Positions 6,686 to 13,552 of a DNA stretch of 13,847 nucleotides are shown piece after piece. A model generated the notes under the pieces. That model did not search any database. It was not told the DNA's origin and was given only the letters and a program-made list of their open reading frames with translations. The translations under genes were made by a program, and so were the position numbers. Position 1 is the stretch's first letter, and each line of letters opens with the position of its first letter. The stretch is taken from assembly GCA_900542045.1 (NCBI GenBank), contig UQMI01000071.1, positions 1-13,847 on the forward strand. Direction: 5' to 3'. Origin of the DNA: an uncultured Blautia sp. (GTDB lineage: Bacteria; Bacillota; Clostridia; Lachnospirales; Lachnospiraceae).

Positions 6686-7858
6686 ATGAATCGAAGACAT
6701 ATTATTGTTCTTTCCAGTTTGATTTCTATCTGTTATTCCGCGGCATATACGGCGATCAGTCCCTCCCTTTTGTCTGTGGCAGGGGATTTGGATGTTGAAG
6801 TTACTACAGCAAGTCTGTTGTTTACTGCTAACTGTACAGGATTTATTCTCTTTACACTGGCTGCCAGTACCTTTCTGACTAGGGTACCGCGGAAAATGGT
6901 TCTGCTGTGTTCTCTGCTGGGATTTGCAGTATCACAGTTGTTGTTTGCGGTAAGCGGCAGTTTTGGGATGGCTGGTATGGCTATGCTGTGTATGGGCGGC
7001 TTTCAGGGAATCCTTCAGTCCTGTCTGATGGCAGTTATCATAGAGGTTAGCGGGGAACGCAAGGACTTTTTTGTGAATTTGAATATGGCGTTTTATGGGA
7101 TTGGCTCGCTGATCGGTCCCATAGCAGTCAGTTTCTGCCTGAGCCATTTGTTGGGCTGGCGGGGCTATTATGGAATTCTGGGACTGGTAACGATAGTATT
7201 GGCAGCGTTGTTTGCACCGGTATCTGTGACAGATCCTGCGGCAGTTCCAGAGCAGGCTTTATCGGAGCGGCGGCTTCAGAGAAATACATGGAATCTGGGG
7301 ATTATTCTGATCTGTGTGTGTCTGGCATTGGAATGTGGAGCAGAAGTCAGCAGCTGGGGATGGATGTCCACATTTTTGCAGGAAGATCTCCATTTTTCTG
7401 TGGAGAAATCCGGTTTTGCAGTAGGAATTTTTGGAGCGGGACTTGTGGCCGGCAGACTGTTGTGCGGCCAGCTGAGCAAATGGATCGCACCTCGCAGGCT
7501 GATCGAGATTCTATCATTTGCCTCTGTGGTTACAGTGGTTGTGGGAAGTCTGGTAGAACAGGAGATTCTGGTATTGCTTTTCGTAGTGCTGATGGGATTT
7601 TCTTTTTCCAGCCTCTGGCCATTTCTGGTTTCCTTTGGCAGTGAAAGGATCATTGGGCAGGGTGATGGAATGCTGGCAAGAATTATTGTCAGCGGCAGTG
7701 TGGGTTCTGCGGTGATTCCTTATTTTCTGGGATTAGCCAGTGAGCATATTGGAGTGCGAGCGACACGGATGCTGCCGGCAGTGTTGTTTGCAGTGATCTG
7801 GATGGTGTTCCGTTTCGTATTCCCGAAAACAGGAAAGGGTATAGAAAATAAGGCGTGA
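6686..7858 (+). CDS. Major facilitator superfamily transporter
   Basis: This integral membrane protein of 390 residues has about twelve hydrophobic segments, usual for MFS carriers. Features are the N-terminal SLISICYSAAYTAISPSLL segment, a basic RVPRKM loop between helices 2 and 3, FYGIGSLIGPIAVSF in helix 5, a hydrophilic central loop near residues 175-200, then GAEVSSWGWMSTFL, GIFGAGLVAGRLLCGQLSKW (the GRLxxGxL signature of the second half) and a basic C-terminal tail. The arrangement of Glu in ALECGAEVSSWGW is reminiscent of fucose permease-like (FucP/FHS) sugar symporters, but that is a loose resemblance. It lies in the catabolic operon 41 nt after GH4, with an AGGGGAGAG ribosome site. 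It could import an alternative substrate or export a product such as the aglycone; the direction cannot be read from the sequence. Confidence 0.9.
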   Translation: MNRRHIIVLSSLISICYSAAYTAISPSLLSVAGDLDVEVTTASLLFTANCTGFILFTLAASTFLTRVPRKMVLLCSLLGFAVSQLLFAVSGSFGMAGMAMLCMGGFQGILQSCLMAVIIEVSGERKDFFVNLNMAFYGIGSLIGPIAVSFCLSHLLGWRGYYGILGLVTIVLAALFAPVSVTDPAAVPEQALSERRLQRNTWNLGIILICVCLALECGAEVSSWGWMSTFLQEDLHFSVEKSGFAVGIFGAGLVAGRLLCGQLSKWIAPRRLIEILSFASVVTVVVGSLVEQEILVLLFVVLMGFSFSSLWPFLVSFGSERIIGQGDGMLARIIVSGSVGSAVIPYFLGLASEHIGVRATRMLPAVLFAVIWMVFRFVFPKTGKGIENKA

Positions 7859-7893
7859 TAAAATAATGAAAAATAAGAAGACAGGAGGATGAA

Positions 7894-8940
7894 ATGATGT
7901 ACGATAGCCATGACGAGATTTTCAGACAAGGAGAAATGTTGCTGAAGGAATATGAAACGATATGGGAAAAACGACTTGAGATCCGTGAATTTTTCGGGCG
8001 TGAGGATTATGATGAAATTGTTTTTCTTGCCTGCGGTTCCAGTTACTGGGCTTCGCTTTCAGCAGCTATGACCATGAGCAGAGAACTGGGGAAACGGTGC
8101 GTGGCGGTGAAAAGCGGAGATGTGGTATTAAATCAGCCATATTACAAAAAATGTTTTTCGCGTCCGCTGGTTATTGCTCCTTCACGGTCGGGAAACACTA
8201 CAGAGACTTTACAGGCAGTAAAACTGTTTCAAGAGAGCTATGAAAGTCGTGTTTATTCGATTGTGGAGTATGAAGATGCAAAGATCAAAGAGATGGCGGA
8301 TCTGGTTGTATCGATTCCTTTCTGCAATGAGCGCAGTGTATGCCAGACGCGTTCTTTTTCTGCTATGTATCTGGGAATGGTGTTAACTGCAGGAATTTTA
8401 TCGGAAAATGAAATTCTGCTGAAAGATCTGAAACAGTATTTGGAAGATTTTACTGTACACGCATCAACGGCAGAAGAGGGTGTGAAAAAAATCCTTGAGT
8501 CTTATCCGGAAATGCAGTCTATGGTGGCTCTTGGCCATGGACCGCAGTATGGGGTAACGGTGGAAGGGGCTTATATTAATATTGAAATGGCACAGCTTCC
8601 GGCCCATTACTACAGCCTTCTGGAGTGGCGTCACGGTCCTATCGTATTGGCGGATGGCAGTTATCTCGTCTGCATAACCTGCGGGGATCAGGTGAATCGT
8701 GAGCTGGAGGAAGCAATGGCAGCTGAGACCAGAGAGAAAAAAGCGCGGGTTCTGACTATCAGCGACAGGAATGATTTTGTGCAGGCAGATTATCAGCTCT
8801 CGCTTGGAAGGCCGGCTCAGCCAGAGACAACGGCGTTGTTTTCTGTGATGGTGATGCAGGGATTTGCCTATTATAATGCTCTGCGTTTAAGAGTGGACCC
8901 GGATCATCCTGCTCAGCTGGTACCATGGATTTCCATATAA
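7894..8940 (+). CDS. SIS-domain sugar-phosphate isomerase/deglycase (GlmS C-terminal/FrlB-like)
   Basis: This 348-residue cytoplasmic enzyme consists of two SIS domains, like the isomerase half of glucosamine-6-phosphate synthase, without the glutaminase half. SIS domain 1 shows ACGSSYW (46-52), IAPSRSGNTTET (94-105) and ERSVCQTRSFSAMYLG, equivalent to the E-x-x-V-x-x-T-K-x-F segment of GlmS. SIS domain 2 shows LGHGPQYGVTVEGAYINIEMAQLPAH, EWRHGP (244-249) and DPDHPAQL near the C-terminus. FrlB (fructoselysine-6-phosphate deglycase) and AgaS-type deaminase/isomerases have this architecture. With the PfkB kinase upstream it could split a phosphorylated Amadori compound or convert an amino-sugar phosphate. 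Two adjacent ATGs (7894 and 7897) follow AGGAGG (7883-7888) by 5 and 8 nt, and the second may be the true start. Confidence 0.92.
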   Translation: MMYDSHDEIFRQGEMLLKEYETIWEKRLEIREFFGREDYDEIVFLACGSSYWASLSAAMTMSRELGKRCVAVKSGDVVLNQPYYKKCFSRPLVIAPSRSGNTTETLQAVKLFQESYESRVYSIVEYEDAKIKEMADLVVSIPFCNERSVCQTRSFSAMYLGMVLTAGILSENEILLKDLKQYLEDFTVHASTAEEGVKKILESYPEMQSMVALGHGPQYGVTVEGAYINIEMAQLPAHYYSLLEWRHGPIVLADGSYLVCITCGDQVNRELEEAMAAETREKKARVLTISDRNDFVQADYQLSLGRPAQPETTALFSVMVMQGFAYYNALRLRVDPDHPAQLVPWISI

Positions 8941-8968
8941 TGGCAATAGAAAGTGGGGCGAGTTGTAG

Positions 8969-8997
8969 TTGTAAGAATAGTTTTCTGATGTTATAAT
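8969..8997 (+). promoter_or_regulatory. Vegetative (sigma-A type) promoter for the two-component genes
   Basis: TTGTAA (8969-8974) and TATAAT (8992-8997) are separated by exactly 17 bp, and a TG at 8989-8990 makes an extended -10 (TGTTATAAT). Transcription would begin near 9004, leaving a leader of about 28 nt before the sensor kinase ATG at 9032. This would let the sensor and regulator be made at a basal level independently of the upstream operon. No terminator is evident in the 91-nt gap after the SIS gene, so read-through from upstream is also likely. Confidence 0.7.
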
Positions 8998-9010
8998 TAT
9001 AAACAGAAAA
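8981..9010. repeat. Nested inverted repeats over the -10 box of the sensor kinase promoter
   Basis: TTTTCTG (8981-8987) is the exact reverse complement of CAGAAAA (9004-9010). Between the arms lies a perfect 12-bp palindrome, TTATAATTATAA (8991-9002), that includes the -10 box. The two centres are within 1 bp of each other. A regulator bound here would cover the -10 and the start site, which fits autorepression. The AT-rich composition means that chance must be considered. Confidence 0.4.
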
Positions 9011-9031
9011 TTTTACGAAAAGAGGAAACAG

Positions 9032-10771
9032 ATGCGATGGTTTCTGAATTTGAGTATCAAGTATAAACTTTTAATTATGTTGTCAGTCTCCAGCATTATT
9101 CCAGTTTTGATCTTAGGTGTTTATGCATATGATATTGGTGCAAAAGCTATTCAGACAGAGGCGGTTTATGCCGCCCAGATCGCCTTGAACCGCATTGCTT
9201 CTAATTTGGAGTTAAATCTTTATCAGATCGACAGCTTTTCCACTATGGTTACCCAAAGCCAGAACGTGCGCATGCTGCTGACAGATTCTGACGGCCTGTC
9301 TGATGAGGATAGAACGGCTATTGCATACGAATTGTCAGATGCTCAGAAACATGTATCTACCCCGTTTAAAGCCATGATCATTACAGCAGAGGGGGATTAT
9401 ATATACAATTTCAACTGGCCACGGGAATCAGTGGAAACAGCTGTGGAGCAGATTACAACGGAAGACTGGTTCCTCCATGGCAATATGTATGACAGTACGC
9501 TGCATTTTCTGGACTTAAGAGAGAGTTATATTCCTGATTTTGAAGCACAGGAACACTATTATTTTTACAGAAGTATTCTGGATGAAGACAGAAATTTTCT
9601 GGGAGTTTTGCTTGTGGATCTGAATGCGTATACGTTTGACCGACAGCTTACGATGAATATAGATTCCGAGCAGGACTCCATTCTTTTAACTGATAAAAAT
9701 GGAAAGATAATTTCTTTAACAGATCCGGAGAACCATACGTTGGAGCAAATACTAGCGAATACCAGCATGGAGGTGGAGGCAGAAGCAGCTCTGCAGATCC
9801 TGCCCTGGTCTGTCTATTTTTTGAGAGAGGAAGGAGCATCCGGGCAAAGCATGGAGCAGCTGATACCCTTTACGGTGATGCTGGTTCTGGTTGTTATGCT
9901 GGTGGAATATGGTTTGTTCCGGTTTTTTGACCGGTCTATTTCACGACCATTGACTGAGTTGTGCGATACATTAGTTGCGCTTCCTCAGAATGATTTTCAG
10001 GTACCCGTGCTGGATGGATATGCACAGGATGAAATTGGTATTCTGGCCCGGGGTGTGGGAGAGATGTCGGTGAAAATCCAGCAGTCGATCCAGACCATTA
10101 AGGAAGAAGAACGACAGATGGAGCAGCTGGAATTTCTGATGCTGCAGGCACAGATTAATCCACATTTTCTGTATAATTCATTAAACAGTATTATGTTGAT
10201 CGCGGAATTTATGGGATGCGACAATATTCGTCATGCCATTGCCTGTCTCATTAGGCTTTTGCAGTATTCCATTGATAATTTTGATAATGAAATTACCATA
10301 CAGGAAGAAATTGATTATCTGAAAAGTTATGTGGATCTGAATAATATCCGCTTCAAAAATAAACTCAAGTTTGTATATGATATTCCGGAAGAACTCAGAC
10401 AACAGAGGATTGTAAAGTTTCTGTTCCAGCCGTTGGTAGAGAATGCTATCGTCCATGGGCTGAGAGGAAAGACGGGAATCGGTACGGTGCGGCTGCAGAT
10501 ACGGCAGGAGGGAGAAACACTGGTATGTGTGGTGGAAGACAATGGTGTAGGAATGTCTTCGGAAGAATTGGAGAATATCTGGAAAAACCAGGACATGCCT
10601 GAGTATGACCGACTGCACATCGGAATTCCCAATATTGATAAGCGGATCAAGCTGGTCTATGGAGAAGAGTACGGACTGCAGATTGAGAGTCAGCCGGAAA
10701 AAGGAACTTATGTGAAACTGACGATTTCCAGCGTTAGGAGGAGATCTGATGAAAATCCTGATTGTAGATGA
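9032..10771 (+). CDS. YesM-type sensor histidine kinase
   Basis: This membrane sensor of 579 residues has membrane segment 1 at about residues 12-34, an extracellular sensing region of about 240 residues (35-275, cache-like by position and length), membrane segment 2 at about 277-300, and a HAMP region containing SRPLTEL near 309 and DEIGILARG near 337. The His-kinase (PF06580-type) H-box is QINPHFLYNSLNS with H378 as phospho-acceptor. The ATP-binding region has PLVENA with N471 and DNGVGM from D503, then GIPNIDKRI. This family typically senses extracellular carbohydrates or uptake-system state and phosphorylates a partner YesN-like regulator, here encoded next with a 23-nt overlap. Position suggests that the signal is the transported substrate or its loaded binding protein. 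The ribosome site is a modest AGAGGAAA at 9021-9028. Confidence 0.94.
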   Translation: MRWFLNLSIKYKLLIMLSVSSIIPVLILGVYAYDIGAKAIQTEAVYAAQIALNRIASNLELNLYQIDSFSTMVTQSQNVRMLLTDSDGLSDEDRTAIAYELSDAQKHVSTPFKAMIITAEGDYIYNFNWPRESVETAVEQITTEDWFLHGNMYDSTLHFLDLRESYIPDFEAQEHYYFYRSILDEDRNFLGVLLVDLNAYTFDRQLTMNIDSEQDSILLTDKNGKIISLTDPENHTLEQILANTSMEVEAEAALQILPWSVYFLREEGASGQSMEQLIPFTVMLVLVVMLVEYGLFRFFDRSISRPLTELCDTLVALPQNDFQVPVLDGYAQDEIGILARGVGEMSVKIQQSIQTIKEEERQMEQLEFLMLQAQINPHFLYNSLNSIMLIAEFMGCDNIRHAIACLIRLLQYSIDNFDNEITIQEEIDYLKSYVDLNNIRFKNKLKFVYDIPEELRQQRIVKFLFQPLVENAIVHGLRGKTGIGTVRLQIRQEGETLVCVVEDNGVGMSSEELENIWKNQDMPEYDRLHIGIPNIDKRIKLVYGEEYGLQIESQPEKGTYVKLTISSVRRRSDENPDCR

Positions 10772-12305
10772 TGAATTACTGGTTCGGATCGGAGTAAAAA
10801 CCATATTGGAAGGATTGGGTATTCCTGTAGAAATCCGTACAGCGGAAGATGGTATGGAAGCCCTGGAGATGTTTCAGACATTTCAGCCGAGGCTGGTGTT
10901 TGTAGACATTAATATGCCCAAATTGTACGGTCTGGATTTTCTTCGTCTTGCAAGACAGAAATCCCGAGAAGCGAAGTTTGTGGTTTTGACTTGCTACACT
11001 GATCTGGAAAGTGTTCGGACAGCCATGAAGCTGGGGGCTTCGGATTATGTGATTAAGACGGAACTGAATCAAAATACTATCACCCGGATTGTCTGGGAAT
11101 GTATGGAGGGAGAACAGGAGGATCTGGCTGCGGACTTTGCTGAAAAACAGCAAAAACAGAGACTCTCAGCAACAGAAGCAGAACCTATGGCACTGGAATC
11201 TGTTTTGCAGAAAGTACAGCAGGAATTTGAGGGAGAGACAACGGTTGTTTTATGCGCGCATCGTAGAAGTGGACAGACAGGGAAACAGCAGCCTCAGGCA
11301 TCAGTGGTTTCTGACCTTCTGGAGGGGATTCTTTCTGATTATGGAAAAGGATATCTGTATTTCCGGCCTGATGGAGAAAAGTTTTTGTTTTTGGTGTTTC
11401 GTCCGTGTCGATCTGATGCAGCGGCAGAACAGATGCTTGCCAGGGAATTGGGGCAGCAGATCGTGGATTCTATGAAGACATATTTTAATGAAGAGTATAG
11501 TATTGGCGGTGTGCTTTGTAAAAATACGGCTTCTTTGGTTAAGGCAGTGGAAAAGGCAGAAGAATGGGCATTGCAGTGCTTTTATGATTCCGGGCAGGAT
11601 GTCTTTCTTTGTTCAGGCGGGCGGATCCGATTGGAACAGGAAGAGTCTAAGAAAATTTGGGAGGGGATGAAACGTCTGCTGGACAATGGAGAATATCAGA
11701 ATGCTCTGGAATTACTGCAGGTTTTTTTGCAGATGCTGAAAAAAGAAAAACCGGCTAATATCGAATTTGTTATCCGAAAATTGTTTGATTTATTCTATCT
11801 GGTACTTCTTCATATTCAGCAGAATTATCCTCAGCTGTTTTCAATGCGGTATTTGGAGTTGGATTACCGCATTTTTTTCCAGGATTTGAGAGACCTTGCA
11901 TTTTATGCAGCTAAAATCCAGGATATGCTCCATATTCTCGTGGAAGAAAAAGGAAGCAAAGATGCCGGAACCGGAAGTAAAGGGGTAGTGGCACAGGCTA
12001 AGGCATATATTGCGGAGCATCTGGAAAATGAGCTGGATCTTCAGACAGTTTCCGCTTATGTAAATCTGAGCCCCAGTCATTTTACCCGGGTGTTTAAAGA
12101 AATGGAAGGGGTTACTTTTATTGATTATTGTATTGAGCAGAGGATCGAGCGTGCGAAAGCCTATATCAATGGCGGAGATAAAATTTTTATAGCGGCAGAA
12201 AAGGTTGGATATCAAAACTACAGCTATTTTTCCAAATTGTTTAAACGGATTACCGGATTGACACCCGAGGAGTATCGGAGACAGCAGAAAAGTAGCGGAG
12301 AATAA
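10749..12305 (+). CDS. YesN-type response regulator with AraC DNA-binding domain
   Basis: This cytoplasmic transcription regulator has 518 residues. The receiver domain spans about 1-120, with acidic residues D8/D9, the phospho-acceptor D53 in FVDINMP, T81, and K103 in DYVIKT (this lysine is usually followed by Pro, here by Thr). A long, poorly conserved middle region (about 130-405) is usual for YesN-class regulators. The C-terminal AraC pair of helix-turn-helix motifs covers about 410-512: LDLQTVSAYVNLSPSHFTRVFKE, then IAAEKVGYQNYSYFSKLFKR and GLTPEEYRR. The gene starts inside the end of the kinase gene (overlap 10749-10771) behind AGGAGG (10736-10741), so the two are translationally coupled. 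It probably activates the divergent transport promoters at 821-1118, an inference from linkage. No clear terminator follows its stop. Confidence 0.94.
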   Translation: MKILIVDDELLVRIGVKTILEGLGIPVEIRTAEDGMEALEMFQTFQPRLVFVDINMPKLYGLDFLRLARQKSREAKFVVLTCYTDLESVRTAMKLGASDYVIKTELNQNTITRIVWECMEGEQEDLAADFAEKQQKQRLSATEAEPMALESVLQKVQQEFEGETTVVLCAHRRSGQTGKQQPQASVVSDLLEGILSDYGKGYLYFRPDGEKFLFLVFRPCRSDAAAEQMLARELGQQIVDSMKTYFNEEYSIGGVLCKNTASLVKAVEKAEEWALQCFYDSGQDVFLCSGGRIRLEQEESKKIWEGMKRLLDNGEYQNALELLQVFLQMLKKEKPANIEFVIRKLFDLFYLVLLHIQQNYPQLFSMRYLELDYRIFFQDLRDLAFYAAKIQDMLHILVEEKGSKDAGTGSKGVVAQAKAYIAEHLENELDLQTVSAYVNLSPSHFTRVFKEMEGVTFIDYCIEQRIERAKAYINGGDKIFIAAEKVGYQNYSYFSKLFKRITGLTPEEYRRQQKSSGE

Positions 12306-12435
12306 GTCTCTTTTGGATCATATAACAGGACGATTGCTTTTTTCCGCATCTGCAAGCCAGATGGACATACGCAGCCACAGACGCACCATGGGATCATCCA
12401 GATCCATCGAGAGGATTGCGTGGCTACGTTAATGA

Positions 12436-12543
12436 TTGTATGGGGATGATGAGACGATGATCGATACCGGCAAGGCAGCCATTGGCGATACCATTACCAT
12501 TAATGACTATCCGGCAGTGCTGACAGAGAAAAAGTTTATCTGA
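12436..12543 (+). pseudogene. Probable 3' remnant of a lost plus-strand gene
   Basis: This 35-codon frame is bounded upstream by in-frame TAA TGA (12430-12435) and ends at TGA (12541-12543). Its product (LYGDDETMIDTGKAAIGDTI, then TINDYPAVLTEKKFI) has a regular alternation of polar and hydrophobic residues like the last beta strands of a folded domain, and no ribosome site stands before its possible start codons. The intrinsic terminator begins only about 7 nt after the stop, as at the end of a normal gene. I do not recognise the parent family. It could also be a small standalone gene or chance. Confidence 0.35.
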
Positions 12544-12549
12544 TGACAG

Positions 12550-12582
12550 AGGGGCATGTGTGAATGGACACATGCCTCTTTT
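12550..12582 (+). terminator. Rho-independent terminator (plus strand)
   Basis: GGCATGTGT (12553-12561) pairs perfectly with ACACATGCC (12568-12576) around a 6-nt loop. AGAG upstream can extend the stem to TCT with a two-G bulge. It is followed by TCTTTT (12577-12582). It probably ends read-through from the two-component operon as well as the remnant before it. Read on the minus strand it lacks a T-run. Confidence 0.75.
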
Positions 12583-12608
12583 GCCGGCAGGACGCAGGTC
12601 CGGCGGGC

Positions 12609-13322
12609 CTACAGACTCACCGGCAGATAGGCCCACAAAATAGCCAGGAAGACAGAGGGCAGCATGTTGGAAATCCGGATTTTCTTATCCCACACCATAT
12701 TGATGCCGATGCAGAAGATCAGCACATTTCCCACCAGAGACAGGTTCGTGACTGCCGCATCGGTGAGGAAAGAAGCGATCAGATGGGACAGTACTGTCAC
12801 CAGACCCTGCCAGATACCCACAGGAAGGGCGGAGAACAGACAGCCTTTGCCGTAGGAAGCAGTGAGCAGCAGGATCAGGATCAGATCTAGGATTGCTTTT
12901 GCAAACAGGATTGAATGGTCTCCGTAGATGCCCTCATTGATGGAACCGATGATGGCCATAGCGCCCACGCAGACCGTAAGAGAAGCAGTGACAAAGGCAG
13001 ATACGAAGGAGGTATCCCCGCTGCTGCCGGATATTTTCTTCAGCCACTGGCCCAGCCGTTCCAGATCCAGCCATTCGCCCAGCAGAGAGCCCAGGGTCAG
13101 GCAGAGCGCCAGCATGATGCTTCCGTAAGAAGAAAGCTGTCCGTCTTCGATGATCAGCATTTTCTGCAGAGTACCGGCTCCTCCGATAAAAAGCAGAGAA
13201 ACGCCGCAGGCAGTCATTGCCATGGAGCGGCAGCGTTCTGTGAGAAAACGTCCGAACAGAAGGCCGCCGATGCCGCCCAGAAGAATACAGGCCATATTGA
13301 CCAGAGTTCCCAAACCGATCAT
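12609..13322 (-). CDS. DUF554 family integral membrane protein
   Basis: This 237-residue, strongly hydrophobic protein of the DUF554 (YdfK-like) family has about six to seven membrane segments. The start MIGLGTLVNMACILLGGIGG, the GVSLLFIGGAGTLQ segment, the SGSSGDTSFVSAFVTASLTVCVGAMAIIGSI segment and the ending near MLPSVFLAILWAYL are typical of the family, whose function is unknown. An AAGAGGT ribosome site (13331-13337) lies 8 nt upstream of the ATG at 13322. On the minus strand TATAAT at 13363-13358 is a candidate -10, with a weak -35. The gene converges on the two-component operon and appears unrelated to the sugar locus. Confidence 0.9.
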   Translation of the reverse strand: MIGLGTLVNMACILLGGIGGLLFGRFLTERCRSMAMTACGVSLLFIGGAGTLQKMLIIEDGQLSSYGSIMLALCLTLGSLLGEWLDLERLGQWLKKISGSSGDTSFVSAFVTASLTVCVGAMAIIGSINEGIYGDHSILFAKAILDLILILLLTASYGKGCLFSALPVGIWQGLVTVLSHLIASFLTDAAVTNLSLVGNVLIFCIGINMVWDKKIRISNMLPSVFLAILWAYLPVSL

Positions 13323-13357
13323 AAGTCAACACCTCTTATGTAAGAATTCTGAGGTCT

Positions 13358-13380
13358 ATTATAACGAAGAATTTTTCTTC
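13358..13380 (-). promoter_or_regulatory. Candidate promoter region of the DUF554 gene
   Basis: A perfect TATAAT lies on the minus strand (13363-13358), 36 nt upstream of the DUF554 ATG. Just upstream a short inverted repeat, GAAGAA (13366-13371) and TTCTTC (13375-13380), may be an operator or simply AT-rich coincidence. The -35 position (about 13381-13386) reads TTTTCT, a poor match. Confidence 0.4.
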
Positions 13381-13438
13381 AGAAAAGGGAAAATTTGTAT
13401 CTGCTGCGGAGAAGGATTGTTGATCTGCAGGTAGAAAC

Positions 13439-13489
13439 AAACGGCAGCTGTTCTTTTAAAAAGATGCGGAACTGCCGTTTTCGTTTTTT
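13439..13489. terminator. Hairpin terminator, probably bidirectional
   Basis: AAACGGCAG (13439-13447) is the reverse complement of CTGCCGTTT (13472-13480), with a 24-nt loop that can fold further. On the plus strand it is followed by T-runs to 13489. On the minus strand the stem is followed by a broken T-run (TTTGTTT, 13441-13435). The only gene aimed at it is the minus-strand Rpn-type gene, whose stop lies about 70 nt upstream, so ending that transcript is its likely role. Confidence 0.6.
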
Positions 13490-13552
13490 GCTCTTTTATT
13501 TGCTCCTGATGCAGTTGAGAAATTCTGTTGCTTTTGCTGGTTTTCCCTGCTG

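Larger units (their letters stand above)
12306..12608. other. Gene-poor 303-bp stretch with degraded coding fragments
   Basis: No intact gene is visible between the response regulator stop and the convergent DUF554 stop. The stretch holds a 29-codon minus-strand reading frame (12407-12318) whose product, rich in Leu, Asp and Met, has a protein-like composition but no family I recognise; a 35-codon plus-strand frame that looks like the 3' end of a gene; and one intrinsic terminator. The two frames lie back to back, which suggests a scar of earlier gene loss or rearrangement. Confidence 0.5.

Noticed and set aside
10181..10804. Minus-strand reading frame of 207 codons opposite the histidine kinase
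   Set aside because: It is antisense to conserved kinase motifs (H-box, ATP-binding region) and has no family signature or ribosome site.
12296..12314. GAGA...TCTCTTTT as a terminator at the end of the response regulator gene
   Set aside because: The stem is only 4 bp and would overlap the stop codon, so it is too weak to call; the hairpin at 12550-12582 is a better candidate.
12915..13343. Plus-strand reading frame of 142 codons opposite DUF554
   Set aside because: Its Gln/His/Ala-rich composition is that of an antisense shadow; DUF554 on the minus strand has a proper start and ribosome site.
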